A stretch of DNA of 64,000 bases from Flectonema sp. DT1601 (taxonomy: Eukaryota; Euglenozoa; Diplonemea; Diplonemida; Diplonemidae). This document shows positions 43,630 to 54,866 of the stretch, piece by piece. Every line of letters starts with the position of its first letter. Position 1 is the first letter of the stretch. The stretch is from assembly GCA_964019425.1 (NCBI GenBank), contig OZ025787.1, positions 1,302,001 to 1,366,000 of the forward strand, read 5' to 3'. The notes under the pieces were generated by a model that worked only from the letters and a program-made list of their open reading frames with translations, did not search any database and was not told where the DNA came from. The translations under genes were made by a program, and so were the position numbers.

Positions 43630-45661
43630 AATTAAAAGAAAGAAAAAAACGTACTGTTGGTTACGGACACATTTCAAGTACTGCAGACTCTTGCTCTCTG
43701 TGGCCTTGGAAAGGAACACCTATGGTGTTTGTTGAAAGAATTATTATTATTATTATTTTATTTTCACTTCACTACAATATCCCATATGCCCGATCACTCT
43801 TCTTCAATCCCCCCAATCGTTTGCGTTATGTTTATAGTTATGTTTTGGTTTTTTCTTTTCTTTCTTCCCCCAATTCCCTCCCTGACACTTTTCATTTCGT
43901 ACTTATTATTTCCTTATATCCCCGACCTTCATTTCTTTATTCCCTTTCTTTTTTCTTTTACCTGCAATTTGTTTTTCTCCATCCCAATCGGGAGGCTGTT
44001 ATTGCTATCTTGATTGTGATGTCACCTGTCTCGGCTGAAGTTTCTTCTAAAAAGAATTGTAGAGGGAACGAAGAAGAAAAAAATTTGAGAAAGAGAAAAA
44101 TTCAGAGTTGCTCGTGTTTCCTGCTGTATGCCATTTCTTCTTCTTTTATTCTCGTTTCCTTAATCGAGGATTCGTTTTTTTTTTTTTTTTTTTTTTGCAT
44201 TTAACAAGTAAACTTCCTTTAGCTTTAAGTCGGTTCACGGTTTCGTGCACAAAACAAAAACTCACAAAATGTTGAAAGTGTTAAGTTAGTTGGCAATAAT
44301 CGAGTATTGGCTTAACGTTTCATAGCACTTTATTGGTGCGACGTGTGAAGAATGTATTTTTGGAAGAAGAAGAAAAAAAAAAAGAGGAAAAAAAATCCTT
44401 CCATCTCATTTCCCCCTTCACTATCGCGCTCACGCTCGATTCCTTCGGTCTATTTTTTTTGATTGATTACTGTTTTTTTGACAGATTTTTTTGTGAACCT
44501 GAATAGTGCGAAGGAAATACCAGATTAAAACACAAAAAAAAAAAATACCAACGGAAATATGTGAAAACGGTATTCTTATTTGTGATCATCCTCGCCTTCT
44601 TCGTTTCGTCCTTAGTAAGTAAGGTCTTGCTAGTGGGACATTTATTTTTATTTATTTTTTTTTTTAAATCAGTAATCTTTCTCTTATTGACGTTAATTCA
44701 ACTGTTTTTTGTATTGGAGGTAAAACTGATATTTACATTGATTTCCCTGGACACTGTTTCCGCAAAGGCAGATCCTCCATTTCTTTCCTATTTTTAGCTC
44801 GTCTCTGATTCGTGTTTGAGTATACGAAACACTTTTAGAAGAAAAAAAAAAAAAAAAAAACTTTTTCAAATCCCCTCAATTAATTCATGATTTGATCCCT
44901 GTAAAGACAAGAGTTCACGTGATCGATTTCTTCATTGTGAATCATTAACAAGATCTTGTGTGTTTTGATCACTTACTTTAGTGAATCATGTCTCCCGTCA
45001 TTTCGTGTTTTCAATTCGAAGGATAAAGAAAAAAAAAAACTTACCTTTTTTTTTTCCTTCCCCCCAAGCTATGAAGTTTTTAAAACCATCCGCTGTAAAC
45101 TAGAACTTCTAGCAGTTGGAAACTTTTTTACCTTTTCATCGGATCGTCACATATCGTGATAGGTTTAATAAAAAATTCTTGCATTCCAAACTCAGTTCCT
45201 CAGGTAACAAGTCCACTTTTGGCTGCATATTGCATTTAGTCCAGTCACAAGGTAGGAAGAAGTGTAGGGAAGAGGATTTTTTTTTTTTTTTTTTAAAAGC
45301 TTTCATCCTGTATCAAGATATCACAATCAATGTTATCGACTTGTAATGTGGTTGTGGTTGTTCTCGAAAAGGAACTGTCTGGAGCTTGTCTTCTAAAATA
45401 ATGTGCAATCTGGATGTTATTTCCGAGCACAAAAAAAAAAAAACACCTCTTTCTCTATGTGATGTGTTGGCGGGGATCCCCTGCCTTAAAAAAAGCTGCT
45501 GTATCTTTGTTCAGATTTATTCTTCTTTGCGGAGATTTTTGTTGTTTTTGTTTGTGGTGGTTGGATGCAAAGTTTCTTTTTTTTTTTGTGAAATAATGTT
45601 TTCAAAACTCCACCAAAGTCAGGAGAAAAGGAATCGACCAACTTCACTTTTTACTTTTTTT

Positions 45662-45709
45662 TACTACACTATTGTTTGGGTAGCGCAACCGTACTAAATC
45701 TTAGTAAGG
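45662..45709 (+). repeat. Copy 2 of the ~45-nt non-coding element with hairpin
   Basis: Matches 186-228 in order and sequence apart from a few substitutions and a 5-nt difference in the middle. The hairpin TACTA-AATCT-TAGTA (45692-45706) keeps its stem while the loop changes. Also directly preceded by a T-run. Confidence 0.55.
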
Positions 45710-45987
45710 TTAGTGTACAAAAAAAAAAAAAAAAAAAAAAAGAGAGCATCGGTTTTGTCCGCCACCTTGTGTTAGTTATTTTTTATGTTGTTCACATGTT
45801 TTCCCTTGGTGAATAAAATTTTTGCAATTAATTTTGGAAAGAAAGAATAATTCATGTGTTCTCAGACATTTTACATCGAAAAGTTGCCATGGGCACTTTT
45901 TTTTCCTCTTTTTGTAGTTCTTTTTTTTTTTTTTTTTGTATCTTTCCGTTGTTGTTATTCTGTTCCAAGACTATTCTAGTGAACAAG

Positions 45988-46024
<37 letters not shown>

Positions 46025-46828
46025 TTTTTTGCGATGATCCTGGTATTTTTTGCTTAATGCAAATTCGTCTCTTATCGTCAGTGAGCGTCTCATTATTTGA
46101 TTTGGTATCGCATAACTGTTACCACGTGAGCATTTCCCGATTTTTGACTTTGGGTAAAATAACCAGCAATTTCTCACATCATCATCATCTTATTCTTGTC
46201 TACTTAAATGCGAAGGGACTGCGATTTTTTTATCTAATTTTGTTTTAAAAAAAAGGATGTTGCATCGTTGTACATCTTAATAGCCTTATTTTCTTCACTG
46301 CGTTCTTCTCTTGGACATTGGTCCCAATCGAAAACTGTGAAAAGGTTTCAATGCGATAATTCTTTTTTTTTTGTTCTTTTTCCAACGTTTTGTTAGTATT
46401 AATCGGTGACGAACGTTAGCTGCGTGAACAGCTTTGTGAGCAAAAAACCTTGTGAGCAAAAAAAAAACAAAAAAAAAAACCTTCACTCCAATTTCGAATT
46501 TAAAAAAAAAAAAAAACTAAATTGTTGCCCAGTCTTTGCATCAGGTGCGCTACCTCTGCCCTTGTGAAATACTGACTTCGGATATCGTCATTTTTCCCCA
46601 ATAATCCACATTTTTTTCGCATTTTTTTGAACGAAAATAATCCCATCTGCGGAATCGAACTTGGACTTGAAAATGCAGCTTACTTGCATATCAACGCATG
46701 TGGCTTAAAAAGGAAAGCACTCTTTCTGTATTCCTCGCTCTCTGTTTGCTGACATCTGGACTATTATCATCATTGATGTCGATCTGGGACTGGCGAAGTG
46801 AGGAACCAACTCCTGGAATTACTCTGGG

Positions 46829-46862
<34 letters not shown>

Positions 46863-47542
46863 CAAGAGTCAGAAATATGGGGAAGGGCTTTCGCATAAGT
46901 GACAGTTCTTGATGTTCCAAGAGGCAGATTCCACTTGCTTTTTTTTTTCTTAAATTGGTTTTTTTTTTTCATTCTTTCCTCCCTCCCATTAAACTAAACC
47001 TCCTGGCATATGGTGGAGCACGAGTGAGCTGAATCATTTTACTGATTTTACTCATTTTTTTTTCTTTTTTTCTTTTTTTTAAAAAAATCGGACGGGAAAA
47101 CCGTCACTCAAAAAATTAAAAAGGAGAGAGGAACTTTACTGTACCAGTCCGGCCTACACAATACTTGCAATGTAGGGTTGCAATCCAATTTTCAAGTTGT
47201 CACGTTTTACTATTCGTTCGATGTTCACAAATGAACATTGATTTGCTACAAAAAAAAAAAAAAGGGTAACCCTTCAAAAGGGAAAGCGTCTCCGCGTACT
47301 TTTAGTACGGAAAAGATTGACATAAAAATATGCGAGTTATGTATCCCTTTTAAAACTTTTAACTATATGAGCGACACCTTGTTAAAGTTATTCGTCCCAT
47401 AAAATAAGAAATCGTCTGTTTGGTCTAATTCAATATTGAATAGCCAATTTTTTTTCCCTTTCAATTTTCACCCCCCTGATCCATGCGAGTAGTCAGTTAG
47501 TTTACTGATTGCTAGTAATTTTCATGCAAAAAAGGTCAACCG

Positions 47543-47579
47543 AGGCTTGTGACTACGCTCTGCTGTATATCACAAGCTT
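47543..47579. other. Inverted repeat GCTTGTGA / TCACAAGC
   Basis: Eight perfect pairs plus two flanking pairs (one G-U) around a 17-nt loop, in a less homopolymeric part of the gene-poor region. It could mark a structured RNA or be chance. Confidence 0.35.
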
Positions 47580-48876
47580 CTATCTGTTGACTGTGCGTGT
47601 TGTTACTAGCGATTAATTTGGAATAGGCTAGCAAGTTGTAACCACACGCATATGCAATCTTACAAAAAAACAAATATCGATTCGTGAACTGTGTGAGAAA
47701 TATAATCAATCAACTAACTTACGGATGTGTATCCACTCGGTAGGTCTTTTTTTTTTTCTTCCCTTTTTGTCACTGAACTGTTAAAGGCGACAACATCCTC
47801 TTGCATTCCCTTAGCAAGAAGGAATCAACTGCTTTACATAAGCTTGTTTGATTTTTAACATACTGGATGATTTTATCGCTTCTTCTTCCAGTCTATAGCT
47901 AAGTTCCTTGTGTAGTAAAGCAGGAAACTTCACTTATACTTCTCTAGGATGTTATCCGTCTGACTTGGGGTCTACTATCGGAGTAGTTTCCGTACAATGT
48001 AGGGTTATTTAAGCACTTATGGATTTCGTTTTTTTTTTTTTTTTTTTTCCTTCCGTATATCTATTATTAAAAAAAAAAAAAAACAACACATAACACATAA
48101 CACAACACACAATCCATATAGTATTGCTGTGAAGGCCACACCTTCCCGTTACACCCCTTTTGATCGATTACTTTATCTGTCACTGCATATTTGTATAAAA
48201 AGAAAAAAGTAGTCGTCTCTGGAACCTGAACATGATCAGTTAAGGGAAAAAAAACCTAAGTTAGTTAGTTGGTTAGTTTTTTTTTTTTTTTTGTTGGTCA
48301 TTTTACCGCATTCTATATTTTGTAAACCTTTGGTGATTTCAACACAAAGGAAGTCGCCTTTTACAAAACCCACGAGCATGCTTTGATTGGCTATCTAAAA
48401 ATAAGTCATGCATGTTTGTGGTCCTCTTTTTTGACATTTATTTTTTCATTTATATAATTAAATTCACGTAGTAAAAAAAAACAAAAAAAAAAAAAACTAA
48501 TGTAGTAAACCAATGAATCTTAGCTAATGAAAATTTAATTTGAGGCTGTGGTTGAAGACGGCTTCCGTCGTGCTTTTGTTTTTTTTTCTATTTTATTAAA
48601 GTTCTTCATCCCAAGTCAATGGAGTTTTGCTCCTATTCTCCCACTTTTCACATAAGTGTTTTTTTTTTTTTTTTTTGGAATTGTTGCAAAAATGCACATT
48701 CTCACTACAGCCGGGTCTTTATCTACATTTAGGCCTTGAGCTTTACGGGGATAATCTGTTTTGAGAAAAAAATATTAAGAAATAGGATAAATAATGGATT
48801 GTTCAAATCGGAAAATAATACCCCTCACTAGGACATTCAACTTACCTCCTTGGTGAAAGGGTTGAGTTCCCACCCC

Positions 48877-49025
48877 TTTTTTTCTTTTTCTTTTTCTTTT
48901 TCTTTTTCCTTTTCTTTTTCTTTTTCTTTTTCTTTTTCTTTTTCTTTTTCTTTTTCTTTTTCTTTTTCTTTTTCTTTTTCTTTTTCTTTTTCTTTTTCTT
49001 TTTCTTTTTCTTTTTCTTTTTCTTT
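48877..49025 (+). repeat. (CTTTTT)n hexamer satellite, about 24 units
   Basis: Regular hexamer with one visible irregular unit (cttttcc near 48903-48910), followed by a longer T-run. It produces artificial poly-FS and poly-KR frames on the two strands. Confidence 0.95.
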
Positions 49026-50059
49026 GAATTTTTTTTTTTTTTTTTTTTTTTTCCCGGTTCTGAATTGCTTGCTTGTACAAGATGATATTCTGCTCCATTA
49101 TCTTTTTCCCCCTTTTTTTTCTTTTTTTTTTTTTTTCCTCTCTGAATCTCGGAGTGATCAAAAAAAAAAAAAAAAAAAATTAGTAAAAATGATAATAGAA
49201 TTCTATCCCTCTTTTTCTTTTTCACTACATTGTCGAAAAGAAGTTATCAGGTATCCACCTTCCAATAGAAGAGGGGGGGAGGGGGAATTGCCCTTGAAAA
49301 ATAATTAATCATTTTGTCACTGTACTTGCACGTAACAATTTTTTTGTACAGTGCGATTAAAAAAAAGCCAGCATTCAAATACCCTTTTTAGTTTCTTTAT
49401 TCTCCCCTTTTTTTTTCTCTGTTCTCGTTGATTTTTTTCTTTCAATCGTTGTTATTGATCAAATTACATTGTTAGTGTTCCTACCGGTGGAAGAATACAA
49501 AAATGATAATTTTTTTTTCCCCCACGTTTTTTTCGGGTACAGTTACTGTCAGTGCTCTCACAACTCAGAGGTGATTGACGGCCGTGCATTTCTGAAATGG
49601 TCAACCATGTAATTATTAATCTGTTTTTTCTTTGCCAGCAAAATAAGGCACCCCTACTCAAAATATTATTAAATCATTTTTTTTACGACCGTAAAACTGA
49701 CTTTCTTAGTTGGTGTCGTTTTTCAACTTTTTCGACGTAAAAAGCTTCTTGCTTTGAGTTACACTATGAGAAAGAAGAAAAAAGAAAACAATAAAGAGTA
49801 ATGAATAATCTCTCATTAGGAGAAGGTCAGCCATCATTTGCTTAACGAGAACTATTGTCCCATCACTGCCCCCCTCCTATCTGATTCTTTTCCACATTAA
49901 TTTAGCTTGCGTCTTTTGCTTTTTTTTGCAAAAAAAAGTTAGATTCTTATTGGGGATTCCTCAAAGTCCCTTCCCTCTATTCATGATTCCCGATTATTAT
50001 CTTTTTTTTTTTTTTTTTTGCGGTTTACAACCAGAAAATTATTACCTGCGGGAAAAGAC

Positions 50060-50093
<34 letters not shown>

Positions 50094-51836
50094 TAAAATA
50101 AACCAGATCGTTGGGAAACGAGAGAATCACTTTTTTATTTCAAATTGGCTTTGGTTTACATTGTCTTTTTATTTATTATTGTTCTCAAAATCTTGAGTTA
50201 GATAAGTGATACTATGTTATTAATGAGTATCTTACGGTGTTTTTTTTCTGCAACTGCGAACAATCAATAAAACAAGAAAAGGAATAAGAAAGACAAGAAA
50301 TAAACAGAAACAAAAATGAAACAAAAGGATACGAAGAACGAAAAAAAAAAAAAAAAAAAAAAAAAAACGAAAAAATGAAAAACTCTACATCATGTAGAGT
50401 GTAGGGAAGCCGTGTTTATCAAAAAGAAAATAGGAAAGAGAAAAATAAGAAAAAAATAGAAGACAGTGATCCACCGCTGAACATCTCTTTTCCTATTTTC
50501 CTCCTACTATGCACTGACTTCTCTTTTTGTGCTTTGGTTAGTGAGGTCCTAGATGTTTAACATTAGGAAAATTATGCCAATGGCGTCAAAGGGTGCATTG
50601 TTATCTTTTTGTGATTAGTTGTCGTGTCCTGTCTTCTGAGGTCCCTAATTTGCTTGCCCAAAGGTTTATCAGAGTCAGTGCAATGTACGATCGATTTCCA
50701 TCATGTGTTTCTTCCTGTAACGTTAAGGAAGTAAACCTTCCCATCGTTTATGAGACGGTCTTTGTAGCCGGCTCCGCTCCTCGTCCCCCTTTCGTGTATA
50801 AAGTAAAGGACTGTATTGGTTGTCATGCGACCTTTCCCATCTCCTCCCCTTATTGAGCGTGACTACCCATTCGGCGAGACATCGATTTTTGAGAATTAAG
50901 TGCGGCATATTTAGTTGTGGTCTTCTTGTATAGAAGGCACTCAGAGTTTTCTTATGCTTTGAAGTACACGGTAGGGATAGTCGTCACTGAAAGGGTTTCA
51001 TAGCTTTCCTTTTGTCCTAAGAGTAAGCATGCGAATTTTCATTTAGTTTTGTCTGCGTGTACCACAAGAAACCAGGTAGAGAGAAGCTGTAAAGAATCTG
51101 TAAGATGAATTATTTTTTTCCTTTGACAAAAAGTAGATCTTGACCAGTTCGGGAATGCCTTGTCGTTATGTTATTATAAAAAAAAAAAAAAAAAAGAAAG
51201 GTCAAAAAAAAAAAAACAACGACAAAAATCTCGACTCCCGAAATTCAAAAACAGATGGGTTAAGTCGCTGCGATTCTCTTTGGGGGGAAAAAAAAATTAA
51301 ATTGGAATTTTTTTTTTTTGTTATTTAGACTTGTTAATTTGAATTTGCTCGCAGTGTGACAGCAATGTGAAATGTTCGCATTGTACTGTGGTAAAAGTAG
51401 AACAAATATCGCAGTAGTTCTTTCCTATTCTCGATGCGAGTTCAACTTGCCATCATCCAAAGTCGTAGGTAAAATAGCAAATTAAATAGCAAAGCTATCT
51501 CGTGTGATTTAAAGAAAAAAAGACTGGGGTACTTGTTCCAATGAACACCCAACTTCACTTATTTTTCTTTTCCCCTTCCTTTTTTTTTCCCCTTTCTATT
51601 AAGAAGTACGAAAATATATCTCTGCGAATTCAATGGGAAACGACGTTGTGAGAATTATTGTTAATTTCTTTTGAAAAAAAAAAAAAAAAAAAAGGGAACA
51701 AAAAAACTGTGCAAACCTTGTGCTGCATCCCGAAGTTGGATGTAGTTTCACGGATCATTAATGCGTGATGGTACGTTACGTTTATTGTTGGGCAATTCGG
51801 AGTCCATCAGTTCTCTCGAGGACAGTAACTGAAATC

Positions 51837-51867
<31 letters not shown>

Positions 51868-52687
51868 GTTAAGTTTTTCTTGTTGTTGCGAGTATATCTT
51901 GAATCCTAAGCACATCCGCTGGTATCTCAAAACAGACTTACCAGCGCAGTGGAGGTACGAAGTACCCTTGTGGTTGATAAATAAATCGTGAAAAAAAAAA
52001 AAACAAACAAACTTTTTTTGGACTTTGTACGACCCTGATGCACTCAGGAAACTAACCGGTTCACAGACTGAGAAGAGTGACAATTGTCTGAATTTCCACT
52101 AAGCAAACAATCAAAAGAAAATAATAAAAATAAAAAATGAATCCTCTCTGAATTTTTTTTGTTTTTTAAATTTTTTTTTATTTTTATTTTTTGTTTTTCA
52201 ATGTATTTTTATTTATGTTTTTGTGTAAATAAATAATTAACCTTTTTTTTAAAGTTTTTAAAAAAAAAAAAATAAATAAATAAAAAAAAAAAAAAAAAAT
52301 ACAAACAAACAAAGAAACTCTTGCTAAGAGCGAAGATACGGTAAACTATTATTTTTTATTTTTATTTTTATTTTTCCTCCTTTTTGACAGTTAAAGTCAT
52401 TCCGATACAGTGGTCCACTTATCACTGTGAAATTAATCACCGAGAATGAAAAAACAAAAAAAAACTCCCACCCCATGTCACTCCCTTCACCACTAGTATC
52501 TAATTTTGATACCCCTCGTCTTGTTCTTTTAGTAGAGTTGGGAATTTTGTAGTTGTTTAACTACCACTTACATTACAGGTATCAAAAATAATGTTAAAAT
52601 TAGTTGAGAAAAGTCGTTGCACGTCCTCTGTGATTCTCAGATGCTAATTTTCTTTGTTTACAGAACATTACCCCTCCTGCACCCAAT

Positions 52688-54754
52688 ATGAGCAGCGAGG
52701 CAAAACAATATTGGAAGGCTGGACAAGCAGCTATAAACAAAGGTGAGATGCAACAGGGGTTATCTCTATTACAGAAATCAACTCAAGCAGACCCTGGATT
52801 TGCACAAGGATGGTTGAGTTTAGGTCTGGGAATGTCACGAGTTGGACAGCATGACAAGGCAGCTTATTTTTTTGCCATCGCAGCAGCAAATAGTGAAGAC
52901 CATGAATCAGTTGGTCCAGTGACGAAAACAAATCTAGACGCTGTATGCAAACAATGGGATCTATGGCCCTCAGAGCTTCGCAGTAGAATGACTGATTCAA
53001 GCTACGGAAAGTGGCTCAACAACTTAGTACCACCAACAAGTGACAACACACTAAACGTAATGCTTGAAAGCGTTGGAAGTGACAGCCACCTAATTCAACA
53101 TAAAATTGACGTTATATCTACCCGTTCAACAATCATGCAGTTTATTGAACAAAATCTACACGCTATGAACTCAACGGACGATTCAAATGATGAAATCGCT
53201 TTCACGACTGAGGTACCATCAAATACAACCATTGCTATTCTTGGATACGGATTGTTTCCAATGTTGGAAAGAACTCTTTTAAAGAAATGTCTTAACAAAG
53301 TACCAGACACTGCTAAGATAATACCATCAGGGATAGAGCTTCATTGTTGTCTTGTTGAAAGTAAAGAACTTTGGGAATTAAATCAAGTTGACACTGCAAA
53401 GTTAGAAAATGACAGCAACATTGACGCGTCTCCACTTCAAGGAAGATTAACGAGACCAAATAGACCTGTTCAAAGACATGCTGTAGAACATACACTTTTA
53501 TCAAAACCTGTGAAACTATCTTCATCATCCATTCGAAAAACTGAAGCAATCCACATAAATGACACTATTTCAGTTACTGAGCCTGGTTCATGTGTCGGAT
53601 TACTAGTGTGGGAATGCTTAACCCATGATGGCAGTAGCTTCGATGCCGGTGGATTCACAGATGAGACTGCTATCACTCACAAATGGCAATTTATTTTATA
53701 CAGCAAGGAACAGTTTAACGTTTCTGTTGGAGACAAAATATCTGTCAGTGTTCACATTGAAGAAGAGCTCAAATCAAGAGCTTCGTTCTCATTAAATGAA
53801 AATAATCTACAAGAGCAAGATGATCACATTATAGAAGGAACAGAAAAACTTCTTCCTCCATACCACGCTTCAATGCTTGGTGATACCGAGCGTACACTTG
53901 TTTATAAAACAGGACTAAAACACATCTTACAAGAAAGTAATTCGGAATTGAAATTACAAAACAAACCCATTATGGATCTAGGAAGTGGAACTGGTCTGCT
54001 ATCAATCATGGCGAGTATTGTTGGTTTTAAGAACGTGTTTGCAGTGGAACGTTTTGAAGAAATGACTAAAATTGCAGATGATGTTATAAAGAGCAACAAA
54101 TCAAAATTAACTGGTTCGATTACAACGATAAATAAACACTCCTCTGACATCACTATACCAACCGACATGCCAGAGCCAGCATCAGTCCTAGTTCATGAGA
54201 TTTTCGGTACGGATCCGCTTTCTGAGGGTCTGATCTCTGCCTTTAATGCGTGTATTAAAGCAAACTTATTCACTGAAAAAACTATTTTCTGTCCATCAAA
54301 ATTCAGAGTAATCGCATGTTGTGGAAATTCAGACTCCCTCAGACGAATTGCTGGGTGTAATGATGTTGGTAGTGACGTTCAGATACCACCTTTCGTTACT
54401 CCGAGAAAATTAGAACAGAAGTTGGAAAACTTTTCTGATGTATCTTTTTTTACTGAACCTGTTGTGGTTTGGGATCACGAATTTTCTTATAAAGGAATCC
54501 CAACAAGTGGTAGTCGGAAGATCTCGTTTCCATTAAAAGACTGCGTGGTAGCTGACTCTACTCCGTTAGTTTTTTATTGGTTTGATTTTACGTGTGGAGA
54601 ATCTGTTTATTCAACTCGTCATTCGAGTAATCATTGGGTTCAAAATATTGAAATCCTACCCGAACCAATTCCATTAAACCAACAAACTAAAAGTTTCGAT
54701 TTAACCATGCAATGGATGACTGATAGAGTAATGTTCTTACCTCAACCTGTTTGA
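52688..54754 (+). CDS. PRMT7/PRMT9-like protein arginine N-methyltransferase with N-terminal TPRs
   Basis: 688 aa. Predicted to transfer methyl groups from S-adenosylmethionine to arginine side chains. Residues ~5-80 form two TPR-like helix pairs (AINKGEMQQGLSLLQKSTQA; GWLSLGLGMSRVGQHDKAAY). The methyltransferase domain follows at ~390-688: YHASMLGDTERTLVYKTGL (from Y392), SAM motif I MDLGSGTGLLSIMA (D430-G436), acidic residue of VERFEE, double-E loop HEIFGTDPLSEG (E504, E513) and the THW-loop equivalent NHW at 648-650. The loop is closest to PRMT7 (FDTEL-x-GEG). The TPR start recalls PRMT9. Residues ~170-390 (with AILGYGLFPMLERTL) are unassigned and may be a degenerate second domain. Key catalytic residues are present, so it is likely active. 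A tttacag acceptor lies ~26 nt before the start. Confidence 0.9.
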   Translation: MSSEAKQYWKAGQAAINKGEMQQGLSLLQKSTQADPGFAQGWLSLGLGMSRVGQHDKAAYFFAIAAANSEDHESVGPVTKTNLDAVCKQWDLWPSELRSRMTDSSYGKWLNNLVPPTSDNTLNVMLESVGSDSHLIQHKIDVISTRSTIMQFIEQNLHAMNSTDDSNDEIAFTTEVPSNTTIAILGYGLFPMLERTLLKKCLNKVPDTAKIIPSGIELHCCLVESKELWELNQVDTAKLENDSNIDASPLQGRLTRPNRPVQRHAVEHTLLSKPVKLSSSSIRKTEAIHINDTISVTEPGSCVGLLVWECLTHDGSSFDAGGFTDETAITHKWQFILYSKEQFNVSVGDKISVSVHIEEELKSRASFSLNENNLQEQDDHIIEGTEKLLPPYHASMLGDTERTLVYKTGLKHILQESNSELKLQNKPIMDLGSGTGLLSIMASIVGFKNVFAVERFEEMTKIADDVIKSNKSKLTGSITTINKHSSDITIPTDMPEPASVLVHEIFGTDPLSEGLISAFNACIKANLFTEKTIFCPSKFRVIACCGNSDSLRRIAGCNDVGSDVQIPPFVTPRKLEQKLENFSDVSFFTEPVVVWDHEFSYKGIPTSGSRKISFPLKDCVVADSTPLVFYWFDFTCGESVYSTRHSSNHWVQNIEILPEPIPLNQQTKSFDLTMQWMTDRVMFLPQPV

Positions 54755-54866
54755 GAAATAGTTCAAAGTAATCATTATCATTATCTTTGTTTACTTTTTT
54801 TTTTTTTTTTTTTTTTTTTGTGGAATTTTTCCTACACTTCTAATCAATTACCTAACACCCACAGAG

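Larger units (their letters stand above)
42459..52687. other. 10.2-kb stretch without a convincing gene
   Basis: Longest gene-poor part of the window. It contains dozens of A/T runs, the hexamer satellite at 48877-49025, copy 2 of the hairpin element, and inverted repeats at ~47543-47579 and ~50385-50404. The part 50590-51060 is less biased in composition and has an open frame, but no ATG-initiated protein I can defend. I recognised no tRNA, rRNA or snRNA. It may hold regulatory DNA, a transcription-unit boundary or unrecognised ncRNA. Confidence 0.55.

Noticed and set aside
43657-44204. 118- and 160-aa hydrophobic open frames
   Set aside because: Hydrophobicity comes from T-rich DNA; no ATG context, repeats or conserved residues support membrane proteins.
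46640-46700. B-box-like sequence (reverse of GTTCGATTCC) suggesting a minus-strand tRNA
   Set aside because: The flanking bases cannot form a T-arm stem and no acceptor stem or anticodon arm could be drawn.
48775-49308. Open frames reading as long poly-Lys/Arg or poly-Phe/Ser on both strands
   Set aside because: They are translations of the (CTTTTT)n satellite and neighbouring homopolymers.
50593-50856. 87-aa open frame in less biased sequence
   Set aside because: The first codon is GTG, the inner ATG leaves a short peptide with no pattern, and no exon partners are visible.
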